A stretch of DNA of 64,000 nucleotides from Fistulifera solaris (Eukaryota; Bacillariophyta; Bacillariophyceae; Naviculales; Stauroneidaceae), in NCBI GenBank assembly GCA_030295235.1, contig AP026176.1, forward strand, positions 62,001 through 126,000. Direction: 5' to 3'. This document shows, one piece after another, positions 43,194-54,789 of this stretch. A model generated the notes under the pieces. It made no database searches. It was not told the origin of the DNA and worked only from the letters and a program-made list of their open reading frames with translations. A program made the translations under genes and the position numbers. Numbering within the stretch: the first letter of the stretch is position 1; every line of letters begins with the position of its first letter.

Positions 43194-45109
43194 ATGAGCG
43201 ATTCCATCAATAAAAATTGCCGAGCCCTGACCGTGGACTTTGTACTTCGTGACGATGATCCGGAAATGGCGGCCGTCGAAGACGATATCCGCCGGGATCT
43301 GTTGAAACTCAACATTCAGGTCAACACGCGGATGTTGAATGCTTCCGATTACGGTGATGCGGAACGCAATGGAGATTTCAATCTGTTGTTCACGCGTACT
43401 TGGGGAGCACGTAAGTACCAAGATGATTGGTATGAGACTGTTGTGTCAAAGCAGCCTCACTTCTCACTGTTGTACTGTCAACCTTCTCCGTATCTTCTCC
43501 CCTCCTGTTCAATCTTCCTCATTACACGGATGATAACCAAAAGCTTACGATCCCCACACGTACTTGAATTCCTGGGCCATTCCGGCGCACGTCGAGTACG
43601 CGGCCTCGGCGCAAATGCACCCACCCCTCACCCGTGATGACTTTCTCGCCAAGGTCAAGAATGTGCAACGCGAATCCGATCCTTCCAAATTGCAACAGCA
43701 GTGGACCGAAATCCTCAACGACATTCATCAACAAGCCATCTTTTTTGCCCTTGTGGGGGACCCGTATCCCTTATGTCGTGAGTCGTCGTTTGACCGACTT
43801 TACCCCCAGTCCCCAAGCCTTTTCGTATCCTCTCGAATCGGTCCGCATTGTGGAAGGTTCCGCCAATGTCACCATTGCCCCCGGTGCCGGTGGTTCCTTG
43901 TTTGAATCGGTGGGACCGATGAATCCGCACCAATACTTTCCGAACCAACTCTTTGCGCAAGCGTGGTTGTACTGAAGGATTGGTCGCGTACGGACAAGAC
44001 GGAGAAATCTTACCGGCCTTGGCCACGCAGTGGTCGACGGAAGAAATCGAAGGGGGTGGTCAACGTGTGACGTTTGTGTTGCGCGACAATGTCACGTTCC
44101 ACGATGGAGCCGCCTGGAATTGTGCCGCCGCCAAGTTGAACTTTGATCACGTGTTATCGGACAGTGTGCGCGAACGTCACGGATACATGGGTTTGACGGC
44201 CATTCTCAAAAGTTGGTCGTGTACCGATGCCGGTGAATTTGTGTTGGAAACGAGTGAACCCTTCTATCCGTTGTTGCAAGAATTGACGTACATTCGTCCC
44301 TTGACGTTTGCGTCTCCCAACGCGTTTGCGCAAGGCCTCGATTCGCATCCGGATCAGCACAATTCGTGCAATCCGGGTGATTTTGGTTCCAGTTGGACGC
44401 ATTTGGAAGAAGAAGTAACGTGCGCGGGTCTCAAATACCCGGCGGGCACGGGACCGTTCATATCGTCTCTCGTGTCACCAACGACGATGGCAAAGATACG
44501 CAGGTGGTTTTTGCCCGTCATGACACGTATTGGGGGACCGTACCCGGCATTGAGAATTTGATCATTCAAGCGTACGACAGTACGGAAGACGTGGAAGCTG
44601 CTCTGTTGGACGGCACATTGGATATGGCGTTGGGCGTCGGACCTTTAACGGCGAAACAAGTACAAGCCTTGAAGTTTTCGCATTCCGACGTCTTGGATGT
44701 CCGTCATTCCGATGTCTTGCAGCATGCGTTAGTGGTGATGAATACCGGTAAATCTCCCACGGACGAGATTGCCGTCCGTCGCGCCATCACGCACGGCATT
44801 GACAAGAATACGTTCATTCAGAACGAATTTGCCGGCCTCGAACAGCCCGTCGCGCAGTTGTTGCCGTTCACGGCACCGTATTGCAACGTAGATTTGTCTC
44901 CGAAATGGAGTTATGATTTCGAAAAGGCCCAGTTGATCAATTGTCCTGTCGAAAGCGATAATAGTTTGAGCAGTGGAGCCATTGCCGGAATTGCCATTGG
45001 TGGATTGGCCTTTGTGGCTTTGTTGATCTTTGTAGTGCGGCTCGTGCAAGCGGAAAAGCAAGGCAAACCCGTCTTTGCTCCTTCGACGAAGGGAGAGAGT
45101 AATATGTAA
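43194..45109 (+). CDS. NikA-like (family 5) solute-binding protein, circularly permuted, membrane-anchored
   Basis: Resembles bacterial NikA, the periplasmic nickel-complex/oligopeptide binder, but in rearranged order. Exons 43194-43410 and 43544-45109 (133-bp GT-AG intron) give about 593 aa. Residues 1-185 correspond to NikA's C-terminal lobe (TWGAPYDPHTYLNSWAIPAH, then AIFLPLWGTRIPYVVSRR). Residues 190-545 match its N-terminal lobe (VGPMNPHQYFPNQLFAQA, FVLRDNVTFHDGAAWN, PAGTGPF, DTYWGTVPGIENL, LVVMNTGKSPTDEIAVRRA). Then comes a glycine-rich TM helix (AIAGIAIGGLAFVALLIFVV, about 551-574) and a short basic tail. Three single-base oddities disturb frame: a T6 run at 43741, an extra T at 43972, and TT at 44457; net, the exons make 594 codons. 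No signal peptide is visible from this Met. Acquisition from bacteria is likely but inferred. Confidence 0.75.
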
Positions 45110-45230
45110 CTGTTGTTTTGTGAATGAATGGTACCGGTATAGTAAGAAAAGAATAACTAAACCATCATCGCATCATCATCGTTATATACTTTGTTTACAT
45201 TACTCCGAGTATTATATTTTGCCGCCGCAA

Positions 45231-45470
45231 TCGCACAGATTTTCTGGAAACGTGAAAACATCACACTTTCTGATTTTCTGGAAACGTGAAAACATCACAA
45301 TCCCAGATTTTCTGGAGACGTGAAAACATCACACTCCCTGATTTTGTGGAAACGTGAAAACATCACACTCCCTGATTTTCTGGACAAGTGAAAACCACAA
45401 TCACCCAGATTTTCTGGAAACGTGAAAACGTCACACTCCCAGATTTTCGGGACAGGTGAAAATATCACAC
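45231..45470. repeat. Seven-copy tandem array of a ~34-bp repeat
   Basis: Units of about 34 bp with core 'gattttctggaaacgtgaaa' then 'acatcacactccc'. Copies differ at a few positions. The same unit is doubled at 14405-14465 and single near 2238-2262. It lies about 150 bp upstream of the acyltransferase gene start and 120 bp after the NikA-like stop. There are no unique spacers, so it is not a CRISPR. Confidence 0.9.
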
Positions 45471-45621
45471 GCACGTAATACTGGTATTACTGGTACGGTA
45501 TTAGCCCCACACACGGTCTTTTTTCAAATCGTCGTCGGCACACAAGTGTTGACGGGCGTCTATTCTTTTTCTTTTGTAGTCCTTGACAACACATGCACTA
45601 CAGAAAGAAATTTGCGGAACA

Positions 45622-48611
45622 ATGACTACAGATGGAGCCGCCGAAACGGCGCCTTTATCGAGTATGGCAGCGGCACTCTTCTTTGCCGTCATCGTCATGA
45701 CCTACGTGACTTTGACGACTTTGGCGGCTTTCTTTTCTGCCAATAATGAGTCCTCCTTGAGCACACTATATCAAACGGCGAATCATCCCCGCGCCCAACC
45801 GGTGCAATGGCGACAATTGTCGAGCCTTTATACTCTACTGCAACAGTTTTCAGTCCTCGGACTCATTCTCTTGTATGCGTATCTGTGTGAATATCATCCA
45901 CCACATCCGCATGGTGAAAAAGTCTACGATCGGGACCTGTTTTTCTTTTTGACGGCCTTGTTGTTGCTGGTATCGGCCTTTACGCACAAGTCGCATCGTC
46001 GGGCTTCGACAAGTAGTACTACTACTGCATCAACAACTACAACACTGCAATGGACCGAACGTCCCGTCGCGGCCGCCGAAGAAGCCACCGAGTTATTGAA
46101 TCGCGATCAAACGGAAGAATGGAAAGGATGGATGCAATTCATGTTCTTATTGTATCATTATTATCATGCGGAAGAAGTGTATAACAGTATTCGGGTCATG
46201 ATCACTTCGTACGTGTGGATGACCGGCTTTGGGAATGTTTCCTTCTTTTATTTGAAACAAGATTATTCCGCTCTGAGAGTCGTGCAAATGCTCTGGCGAT
46301 TGAACTTTTTGGTCGTCTTCTTGTGTTGGACGCAAGGGACCACATATATCTTGTATTACATTTGTCTCTTGCATACCTTCTTTTTTGGCATGGTCTATGT
46401 GACGATGCGCACCCAAGCGCATCTCAATTATACCAAATACGGAATTCGCATCAAATTCATGGTTCTCGCCTGCTTGATTTATTTGATTTGGGATCTCGAT
46501 CTCGGATTGTTTCAACTCTTGCACGGTTTGTTTTTGGGACAAACGCCCATGTTGGGCGCCACCGGCGGGCGCTCTGGGAATGGTATTTTCGTTCCACGCT
46601 CGATCATTGGAGTACCTTTTTTGGAATGATCTTTGCTCTCAATTTTCCTATCACGAGTTTGTTTTTTCGCAAACTCGAAGCCCAACCGTGGTATCTGGAA
46701 TGGTCGGCGAAGTTGACAATTTCCGTCGCATTATTGACCGCGACGTATTGGTGGATCACCCATCCCTTTGCGCACAACAAATTCGAATACAACCAAACGA
46801 ATGCGTACTTTGCGTGTATTCCGGTTTATACTTATATTTTCTTGAGAAATTTGACGCCCTGGCTCCGAGGCCATACGTTGGAATTGTTGCACCAAATTGG
46901 AAAGACGACCTTGGAAACGTACTTGATGCAGCATCATATCTGGTTGACCAGTAATGCCAAGACGTTGTTGATTCTGATACCGGGATGGCCGAAATGCAAC
47001 TTCTTGCTGGTCAGTGTCATTTATGTCGTGTTGTCGAGACGATTGTATACATTAACGCTCTTTTTGCGGGGAATGTTGTTACCGAATGATTGGAATCAGT
47101 GTCGGACGAATTTGATCGGATTGATGGGGGCCATGGGAGCATGTCATGCCATGGCGTGGATTTTGCAATTCATGGGTATGTTGAGTTTGACATCCGTAGC
47201 GGCAGTAGCGGCGGTCATCAGTGGCACTTTGTCCTATCAGATTGTGCGAGATACGTCACCCACGGCAACAAGTAGTATTCATCCCGTAGCGACGAAACCA
47301 TGGTTGGTCTCTTGTTTCACGGGATGGGTAGTTGTTTTGGTATTCGGACTTGTTTGGCACCATATGGCGCTGACTGGTGCGACCAAAGTACAGCCCTTGC
47401 CGGATGTATGCGCGTCGGAAGTTATCCGCGGAGATTGGATTAGCGTCAATTTGTGCAATGAGGAAACCCGCGGTGCCGCTTACCGCGATGAAGACATGGG
47501 ATCGTTAGGCGTGTGTCCGGCTACGCCTTCCGTGTGGGGTTGGACGCAATCGGATTATCCCGAATGCCGTATGGTCTCTCGCGATAAGGGTGCTTTACTA
47601 AATACTTTGAAGCATCGCCGGCTTGTGTTTGTCGGCGATTCCATGATCCGACATTTGTATTTTGCAATGGCTCGACAATTGGGTGATGCCAAGGCAGGAG
47701 CTTACAATACCACTTTGGATAAGTGGTCCGACTATGAAAACAAATACGGCTCAGTCGACCTGGAATTTAAATGGGCACCCTATGTGTACGATGTGACGGA
47801 GCAAGTCGCACAAGCATACTCGCGGAACGATATCGATATGCTGATTTTGGGTGGCGGAGCATGGGATCGGTTACATCATTTTCCCAATAGTCAGGCCGCG
47901 GTAGAAATGGAGAAGAATGTCACGAAATTGGTGTCGGCCGTAAAGAAGCAGAAACAGCACAGTGACATTCCCATAGTCTGGGTGACGCCGACGACTATTA
48001 ATGATTGGGCTTTAACGGATGATGCCAAACGTGCCCATCTTCCGGAATCCAACATGCAGCAATTGCGGAGCCTGTACCAGAAGCAAGGGATGGAAGACGC
48101 AGTCGACTGGACATTGCCAGGACCTGTCTTCACCCGCACCCGTGTTGCAGAGAGTTACGATGGGGTGCATTATCCTTTGCAAATATACCATGCTGGCGCA
48201 CAAATACTCTCGCAAACCTTTGATTGGCTGTTGCTGCCCCTTTCCCCAGAAAAAAATGATACTTTTACGCCGAAACGACCTGGTGAAATGTCCAATCCTT
48301 TTCTTGGTTTGTTGATGCTCTGTCTGGCTTTCATTGGTCTGTTTGGTTTTGACGGATTCCTTGGAGTCAGTTACCTGGTCTATTGTTGTGTCCCCAAGGT
48401 CATTCCGAAGCGGCTTTTTACCGAATCTTTTCGGCAGCTTCATCTTGCTGCAGGGTTACCGCCCATCGCCGAAGACGATGCAATGGATGACTTCCAAGTG
48501 GACAAAAGTAAGAGCAGTGACTATGTTGATGGCAACGAGGACTCGGACGAGGAAAGAGAAAAGTTTTACAGGACGATGTCAAAGATTTTGCTCAAAAAAA
48601 TGTCGAACTGA
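45622..48611 (+). CDS. RWA/CASD1-like polysaccharide O-acetyltransferase with C-terminal SGNH domain
   Basis: A 996-aa multi-pass membrane protein that likely O-acetylates sugars in the secretory pathway. Residues about 20-570 are a Cas1p-type 10-TM acyltransferase: EEWKGWMQFMFLLYHYYHA, WMTGFGNVSFFY, LNFLVVFLCW, LYYICLLHTFFFGMVY and GKTTLETYLMQHHIW (with the conserved His pair). From about 600 follows a lumenal SGNH/PC-esterase domain: GDSMIRHLYFAMA near 670, LILGGGAWDRLHH, and the catalytic D-x-x-H in DGVHYP near 846. A last TM (about 893-923) and an acidic tail end it. Animal CASD1 has SGNH first; here the order is reversed. A G3 run (46567-46569) is one short for GATGGALWEWYF; with it the CDS is exactly 997 codons. 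Confidence 0.85.
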
Positions 48612-48699
48612 CGATACGAACGATATAACATAACTCGGTATTTGCAAGCTCTTTGCAATGCTGAATTATCAAATAAATAAAATGAAGTTAGCTATGTTT

Positions 48700-51267
48700 T
48701 TATTTCAAGACAAAAACGCTTGTCCATTCTCTATCATTCAAGCAAGATCGCACCGCATCAATGATAATGTCTTCATTGTCTGACTCGGCTGCGGAAGCTC
48801 CATCCATACGATCACCCACGGCCAGTTTGCAATCTTCAATCATGTTCCCAACGGCCGTGGCCTGCGCTTCGTTCAAATACAGCGGAAGCAAATGTTTAAG
48901 CAGCATGGCATCCATGGCCACTTGTGACCTCGCCTCTGCCAAAACAATGGATCGGCGAATTTGCTCCAACCACGCACGAATAGCAATTTTGAATACCAAA
49001 AATAAAATGTCGTTGACATCCAACAAAGTCGATGTATGAGGAAATACGGCCACTTTTTCTTGGAACATGCGCTCAATATCCAAGCGCAACCCTTTCTTCC
49101 GAGCCAAGGGACTGATCGAAGAGCGAGACGAAGTGCTTTCCAATTCGGGAATGTCACGTCCTTTGTAAGAACCCTGCAGCATTTCGTTTAATTCTTGACA
49201 GGCTTGTTTCGCAACAGCCAATGCTTGACGCGTTGATTCTTTGGGACGACCGATCGTTTGCGTGACGTCTTGACACAGTAACTGGGCCATTTCCGAACCG
49301 CGACGACTCGCATACAACACGAATACTGTAGATCGAGCCAATTGAAACCGTTCTTGCACATCTTGGCCCAACATGTCACCGGTCATAATTCGCGACTTGT
49401 TCGGTTTCTTGCCACCACTCAAATGAGTGACAATCGATTCTTCCAAGCTGTTTGCCACGGAGGACTCGGCGTGCAAACAAATCATGGCGACAGTTAGGAC
49501 GAGTTGGATGGCCGAATCACCATCCTCTCTTGATGTCAGTGCCTGCATCATGTCACACAATTTTGCCACGATGCGTGATTGTCGATGCGATGATCGTCGT
49601 CCTCGTCGACCAGTATCAAAAACGCATTCACTGATTTGTCGTCCGTACCAAGAGGAGCTTCCACCAACCGATCCACTCGTGTACTCTCACCACCCGCCAT
49701 TTGTTCTAAAGCATTGGCCCACCAGTAGCAAAATTTGCGGACACTGTAAATCAATGCCTTTTTAAGATCGGGCGGTGATTCACTACCACCATTGCAACAC
49801 GTCCGAATGGTATCATCCACCAATTGCAAACAATCCGCCACTGTGCTTTCGACCAACGGTGGTGCGAGAGAAGCACCTTCCTCCGCCAATCGCTGACCGA
49901 GTGGCAACCAACAATCTTCCACCATACTGATTTGGAGTGCTTGAAATTTTTGATCCACCCGTCGTCGTGTCAAGGAATCGGTCAATTGCGTGGCTTGTCC
50001 TAAGAAGGAAGCTGTCCATTCGGATCGAATACCAATGTTTTGCAAAGCGTCCGTCACATCTTGTACGGACTGCACCAGCAACGTCGTGGCTTCGGCCACG
50101 AGTTGTGTGGCTTCGTCATCGGTGGCTTCGTTGAGTTGCTCTTCCAGTAATATCCCTTTGGTGTGCACCAAAAACGACGAATATGCTTCGGAAATGAATT
50201 CCACAAGATGCTGTTTCATTGTGAATTGTTTTGTAAACAATGTCGAAGCTTCCAAAAGAGCATTGAGATAATCTGTCGCAATGAGCGACGCCGCCGACAA
50301 TTCGGTTGTGGCAAATTTTCGTTCTTGGACATCGATCAAATGAGTGTCTAAAATGCGGTCGAGCAACCGCAACGACGCGGCACAAGCGGTCGATTCCAAG
50401 TCTATTGTCTCTTCTTCGGATTCGTCTTGGAGAAAAAGCAATTGCATCGTCCCGATGCATTCGTAAATTTCCATCATGGATTGGGGTGGAGAAGGCACTT
50501 CGTCCGACAATTCCTGACCACTCCATTGTCGCAATTTGTTTTGCACGGTCCGACGCAAGCTTTGTAAAATGGCTTGACATTCCGCTTCAATTTTTGCAAA
50601 CTTTCGAATCCGGTGGAATGTTTCGCCAATATGGGCGCCGCGGACGCGTAGCTTTGGGTGGCCGTTTGATACTGTCCTTCTTCCACATACAGTTGCAACG
50701 TGGCCGGCAATTTCAACAAGGTATCCAATCGTGTTAACAATCGTCGAACGCGTATTTTTTCCGCGACTTGATCGCGGAGGGGTCCTAAGGTATCTTCGAG
50801 TGCCTTGGATTGTGCGTCAAGTTGATGGATCGAAGAAGATAATTGTTGTAAGGCCGGTTCGTTGGCCGTCACATGCACACCAATGGATCGAATGGCATCC
50901 GTCGCATCAATGAACCGGGAATAATTCTCATAGACCATCGTTTGCATCGTCGAATCTAACGTACGAACTTGTAACGCCAATTGCTCTTCTTCTTCCAGCA
51001 ATCGTTGCATGGGTTCTGTTTGAATGAGTTGTTCGGTGTATTGCCGCGCATCGAACGTTGCCGCATCCAAGTCGTTCGGTTCCTCGTCATCCGAATCGTC
51101 GTCGTCTTCCGTCCACACGCGTTCCGGTGTTTTGCCGTAAAAGTTTTCGAGCAATTTTTGACGCACGAGGGCTTCGCGGGGAATGCCTTTGTTATTGTGC
51201 GTCAAAAATCATCCTCATCGCTGCTACTACTACTGCTACTGCTACTGCTATTCATCGAATGTGACAT
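48700..51267 (-). CDS. VPS51: VPS51 subunit of the GARP/EARP tethering complex
   Basis: A long coiled-coil protein of about 856 aa that tethers endosome-derived vesicles at the trans-Golgi (GARP) or recycling endosomes (EARP). The N-terminal Vps51 domain is unmistakable: REALVRQKLLENFYGKTP, LDAATFDARQYTEQLIQTEP, LDSTMQTMVYENYSRFIDAT. The start MSHSMNSSS at 51267 precedes a Ser/Asp patch. Middle and C-terminal parts are helical (FESLQKIEAECQAILQSLRR, RVDQKFQALQISMVEDCWLP) ending TSVFVLK. Three runs lack one base: A5 at 51204-51208, T5 at 50591-50595, TT at 49579-49580; counting them gives 857 codons. Earlier consideration as a COG or exocyst subunit was dropped because of the FYG...MQTLVYENY-type signature. 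Confidence 0.85.
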
Positions 51268-52417
51268 GCTGAGAGACGCAAGATTAATAGAGGAGAGGAA
51301 ACAATCGTCTATTATGCAAAATGCAAGGAAAGGATATACAATGATCGACTTGGTGTATTTTACTTTGGCAGCACACCGGACACCCGACGATCTCGATCGT
51401 CGCTTTTGTCAACAACAAAGAAGCATTAAGGTTCATGGTAGCCTTCCGGATGTCCGTCAACTATAGTAAAATAATCCGCATTGCTCTTCGTCTTGTTACA
51501 AGGACGCATGCATGCATGCATGCATGGATGCATGCAGTTCCAAAGTGGTGGATGGTTGTTGCATTACGAAACAATAAGTCTAGAGCTCATGAGCAAATCG
51601 CGCGGAAATATTGGTTACAATATTGCAGGCTTCCGGAAAAAAATGTGGAGTGCGGTCTCGTTGATGAAGCAGATTTTCCGTCTGCTTCTAAAAGGATGAC
51701 GAGTCAGACAAAATCTCTGTTTGTTTTTAAATGCTTTTCAGAGTTCTCGTCCAGGCAAAGACGCCTTGCAAGGAACTATTTCCGACTGCCTAACAAGCTA
51801 CCGTTGCTAGCAAGTGCTATGTTCCATCGAAGACACATCATAAAATAATCCTAATTCTGTGACTGTTTACGCTTGTTGGCAAAACATTCCGTATTCCGTA
51901 TTCCCATTTAAACGCCAGCCACAAATGATCCCCCGCCTTCGGCACGATTCAATACACTAAGAGTAAGTGTACAAAGGTCCGAAACACGTTTTGGGAGGGG
52001 GAGCCTAGAGGGGAGCGCCGGTGTCGTCGTCGGAAATGACTATGTACGTCTACAGTATACGACAGAGTCCAATCAAGGTGCACGTGACGTAAAAGGTCCA
52101 TCGAGTACCGGGAAAGACCGAAGCGAAGTCCCGACTACACGTTGCGGCAGAGTCCGGCTCAAAAAAGATCGCGTGATGAGAGGATCTCACGACTGACTCG
52201 TTTTTTTTGGGATCGGACGTCGAAAGGAACATCGTTCCCTTTTTGTGTCGTGAGTTGGCTGTTGTTGTTATTGCTAGCGTAATCTCTCTATTGTTTCGAT
52301 TGGTTTTTTATCAATCTTATTCCAAAAGAAACAAAGAAAGATTCGCTTCCAGAGGATCCGCTTATCACGACGACGAGACATAACTGCTAGTTACTGCTTT
52401 ACTTACTGTATCTCATC
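51268..52417. other. Gene-free spacer
   Basis: No supported gene. It contains a short (GCAT)n tract at about 51505-51530, and CT-rich sequence before the DUF6824 gene. Confidence 0.5.
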
Positions 52418-53212
52418 ATGACACTTTCTGGACTCGATAGCATCGCTCTCGCGGTCGCTCATTTAGAGCGCGTTGAAGCCTCCCAAGAGCCTGTCGTTAC
52501 CCGTCCTTCCCTTTTTATAAATCAGGCTCGAGTCGTGTCGACGGAATACTTGGATCAGGCGACAGAGGCGCCGCCCATGTCTTGGAACTATTTCGCAGCG
52601 CATCCGGTACTGCCAACTCTGCCGAACCATTCGAATGTGCTGCATCAAAATAATACTGTGATGCCGACGCAAACGACTCGTTGCTCGTCTTCGTCGACTT
52701 CGTCTTCGCCCAAGAAGAAGAGCAAAACGTCCATCACACCACCGCGCAACAAACAATACAAAAATCTTCTGCTGTTGTTTGACATGGCACCTTATCCGAT
52801 CCCCAAGGATGCGCACAGTGATGCTGTCATATCAAATACGGAGATTCAAGAAGATGATGTCTTATTGGGACGTAAGTATCGATGATTCGAATCGAGCAAG
52901 GCAAAAATCGTCTCTTTTACTCACACTTTCCTTTTCAAAAGGCGGCGGAGAAACCAATCATCACACGGGCAATATTCAATATCGTCTGCTCGTCAAAGCC
53001 TGTCAACCGGCCTATTTGGCGGCCAAACGTCGTGACAAACCCCGGATTGCGGCCGGCATCGTGTTGGCGGTGCGTCGGGCCGGGGACGCTTTCTCAAAAA
53101 GGATGACACGGACGCTGCGTGGAAGGATGTGGGGAATGTTCGGGCGCGCGAAAAAACATCGCAAGCCTTGCGGGAAGGAGCACCGGATTTGCGGCCGCAG
53201 CTGTCGTTGTAG
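52418..53212 (+). CDS. DUF6824 domain protein (family expanded in diatoms)
   Basis: Two exons, 52418-52871 and 52942-53212, with a 70-bp GT-AG intron splitting the Arg codon of DVLLGR|GGETNHHTGN, encode 241 aa. The DUF6824 domain occupies the C-terminal 90 residues: EDDVLLGRGGETNHHTGNIQ, YLAAKRRDKPRIAAGIVLA, GGRFLKKD, WKDVGNVRAREKTSQALREG. The family is abundant in diatoms and is often thought to be a DNA-related or regulatory domain, but its role is not established. The N-terminal part is low complexity (SSSSTSSSPKKKSKTS, a likely nuclear localisation signal). A G4 run at 53092-53095 is one base short; the counted total is 242 codons. Confidence 0.85.
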
Positions 53213-53272
53213 TATAATGGAATTAATAGGAAAGAAAACGACTCTTTATACTATAAATTGTTGTTTTGTTGG

Positions 53273-54433
53273 CTAAACTACTTGAAGAGATTGACGCGTT
53301 TGCACAAATACGCCTACCAACGACGCCAATTGAATGCGTTCATCGGTCCCCAACGCCAATCGGTGTTCTACCGCACTCATCCCATCCAACAATAGACCCA
53401 AAGGCACCGAATCCATGTCCAGACACAGAATCTTGTCCGTCAAATCCTGCAAGACATCCGTCAAGGCGTAGCCTTTGGTGGTACACAGGTGATGAATGTC
53501 CCGAAAGGCCGCCGCAAAATCGTGATTCAGTAACCACTCCAAGATACGATCAATGTCTTTCGGCAATGGCGCACCACTGGTCAAATACACGGCCGTTTCA
53601 TCCACTGGACGATCGTGATGACTCATGGCCGTCGCTTGCAGTAAATTCAATACACGACGCATATCCCCTCCACTGAGCCGCAAAATGGCTTGGATCCCAT
53701 CGGGTGTCGTGGGACAGTGTTCACTGGTGGCGACATGCTCCAACCGTCCCTGAATTTGGTCGGCCGCGAGCGGCGAAAATCGAAAAGCGCGTGCAGCGAC
53801 TTTGCAACGCCGGAATGATTTTGGAGACATAATTACAGATCAAGCAAAAGCGACAGTTCTTGCTATACTTTTCCATAATGCGACGCAACGCGAATTGTGC
53901 ATCACTCGTCATGGCATCGGCTTCGTCTAATATAATCAATTTAATGCCTTTTAAAAATAATTGTTGCGTACCGGCGAATTCTTTGATTTCATTGCGAACG
54001 ACCTGCAAAGTTGTAAATGAAAGTTGCAAATGAATGAGTGTTCTCTTTCGTTCATCACCAGGTTCTTCGACTCTACTTACATCAATCCCACGAGCATCGG
54101 AAGCATTCAATTCGAGCGTCATACTGTTGTACGCTTTCGTGCTTCCGTACATGCGCTTGGCCGCCGCGACAATCGTACTCGTTTTCCCTGTTCCGGGAGG
54201 TCCGTAGAGCAACAAATGCGGTAAATTGCCACTGTCAATTAGGGACGTAATACTTGCCACAATATCGTCTTGCGCGACTAAATCTTCCAGTCTACGTATA
54301 ACGGCGTTAGTTCACGAGAAGCGAGCTACAATGTTGCGCGCGAGAGACAGCATTTTCGATATTCTTACTTTTCAGGTCGATACTTCTCGACCCACGGCAT
54401 TTGTACGGCCTGCATATCGCTTTTTGTTTCCAT
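53273..54433 (-). CDS. RFC5: Replication factor C small subunit (RFC5, yeast Rfc3 type)
   Basis: An AAA+ ATPase of the clamp loader that loads PCNA at primer ends. Three exons (54433-54369, 54291-54081, 54002-53273), with introns of 77 and 78 bp, give 334 aa. MPWVEKYRPEKLEDLVAQDD opens the protein; Walker A is GPPGTGKTS, Walker B IILDEADAMT, then the arginine-finger motif PALQSRCTRF. LICNYVSKIIPALQSRC matches human RFC5/yeast Rfc3. The family motif NASDDRGID reads NASDARGID here. The second intron is a multiple of 3 and open, but has a canonical GTAAGT donor and TTTGCAG acceptor. An A4 run (53783-53786) is one base too long; corrected exon length is 335 codons. Confidence 0.9.
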
Positions 54434-54789
54434 TTTGTTGCCCTGATAAGATGAAAGAATGTTGTTGCTGCGTTTCTTTTGCAATCGACCATGGTCGAAC
54501 GTCGTCGCAACAAACGCCGTAGCTCCCGCCTCAGGATGCGCCCGGCGCGCATCCGGTTCTCAAAAGGCTAACTAAAAACAGAAAGATTAGTCAACGGAAA
54601 GCGCGCTACAAGCGCGGCTAGAAACGCGGGTGCGCCTGTTCACATCACAGGGTTAGGTTCATCAATCATCAAGCGAACACTTCTCATTGCTACACGACTT
54701 CATCAGCCAATTCCTTCTAAAGGCTATCGACGCTGTTTTGTTGACGCGTCCAACCACTTCCTCAAAAGCATTGCCGATTGTCGTCTGCC

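Noticed and set aside
45231-45470. CRISPR-like array (short regular repeats)
   Set aside because: Units abut directly with no unique spacers, copies vary in sequence, and the genome is eukaryotic. Treated as a plain tandem repeat.
1279-53786. Programmed frameshifting in many genes
   Set aside because: Breaks are in unrelated sequences, of both signs, without slippery-site/pseudoknot context, and cluster in mononucleotide runs.
53983-54260. Unspliced reading through the second RFC intron
   Set aside because: The 78-bp segment is in frame and open but has canonical GTAAGT...TTTGCAG signals and would insert 26 residues inside the conserved GID-VVRNEI region.
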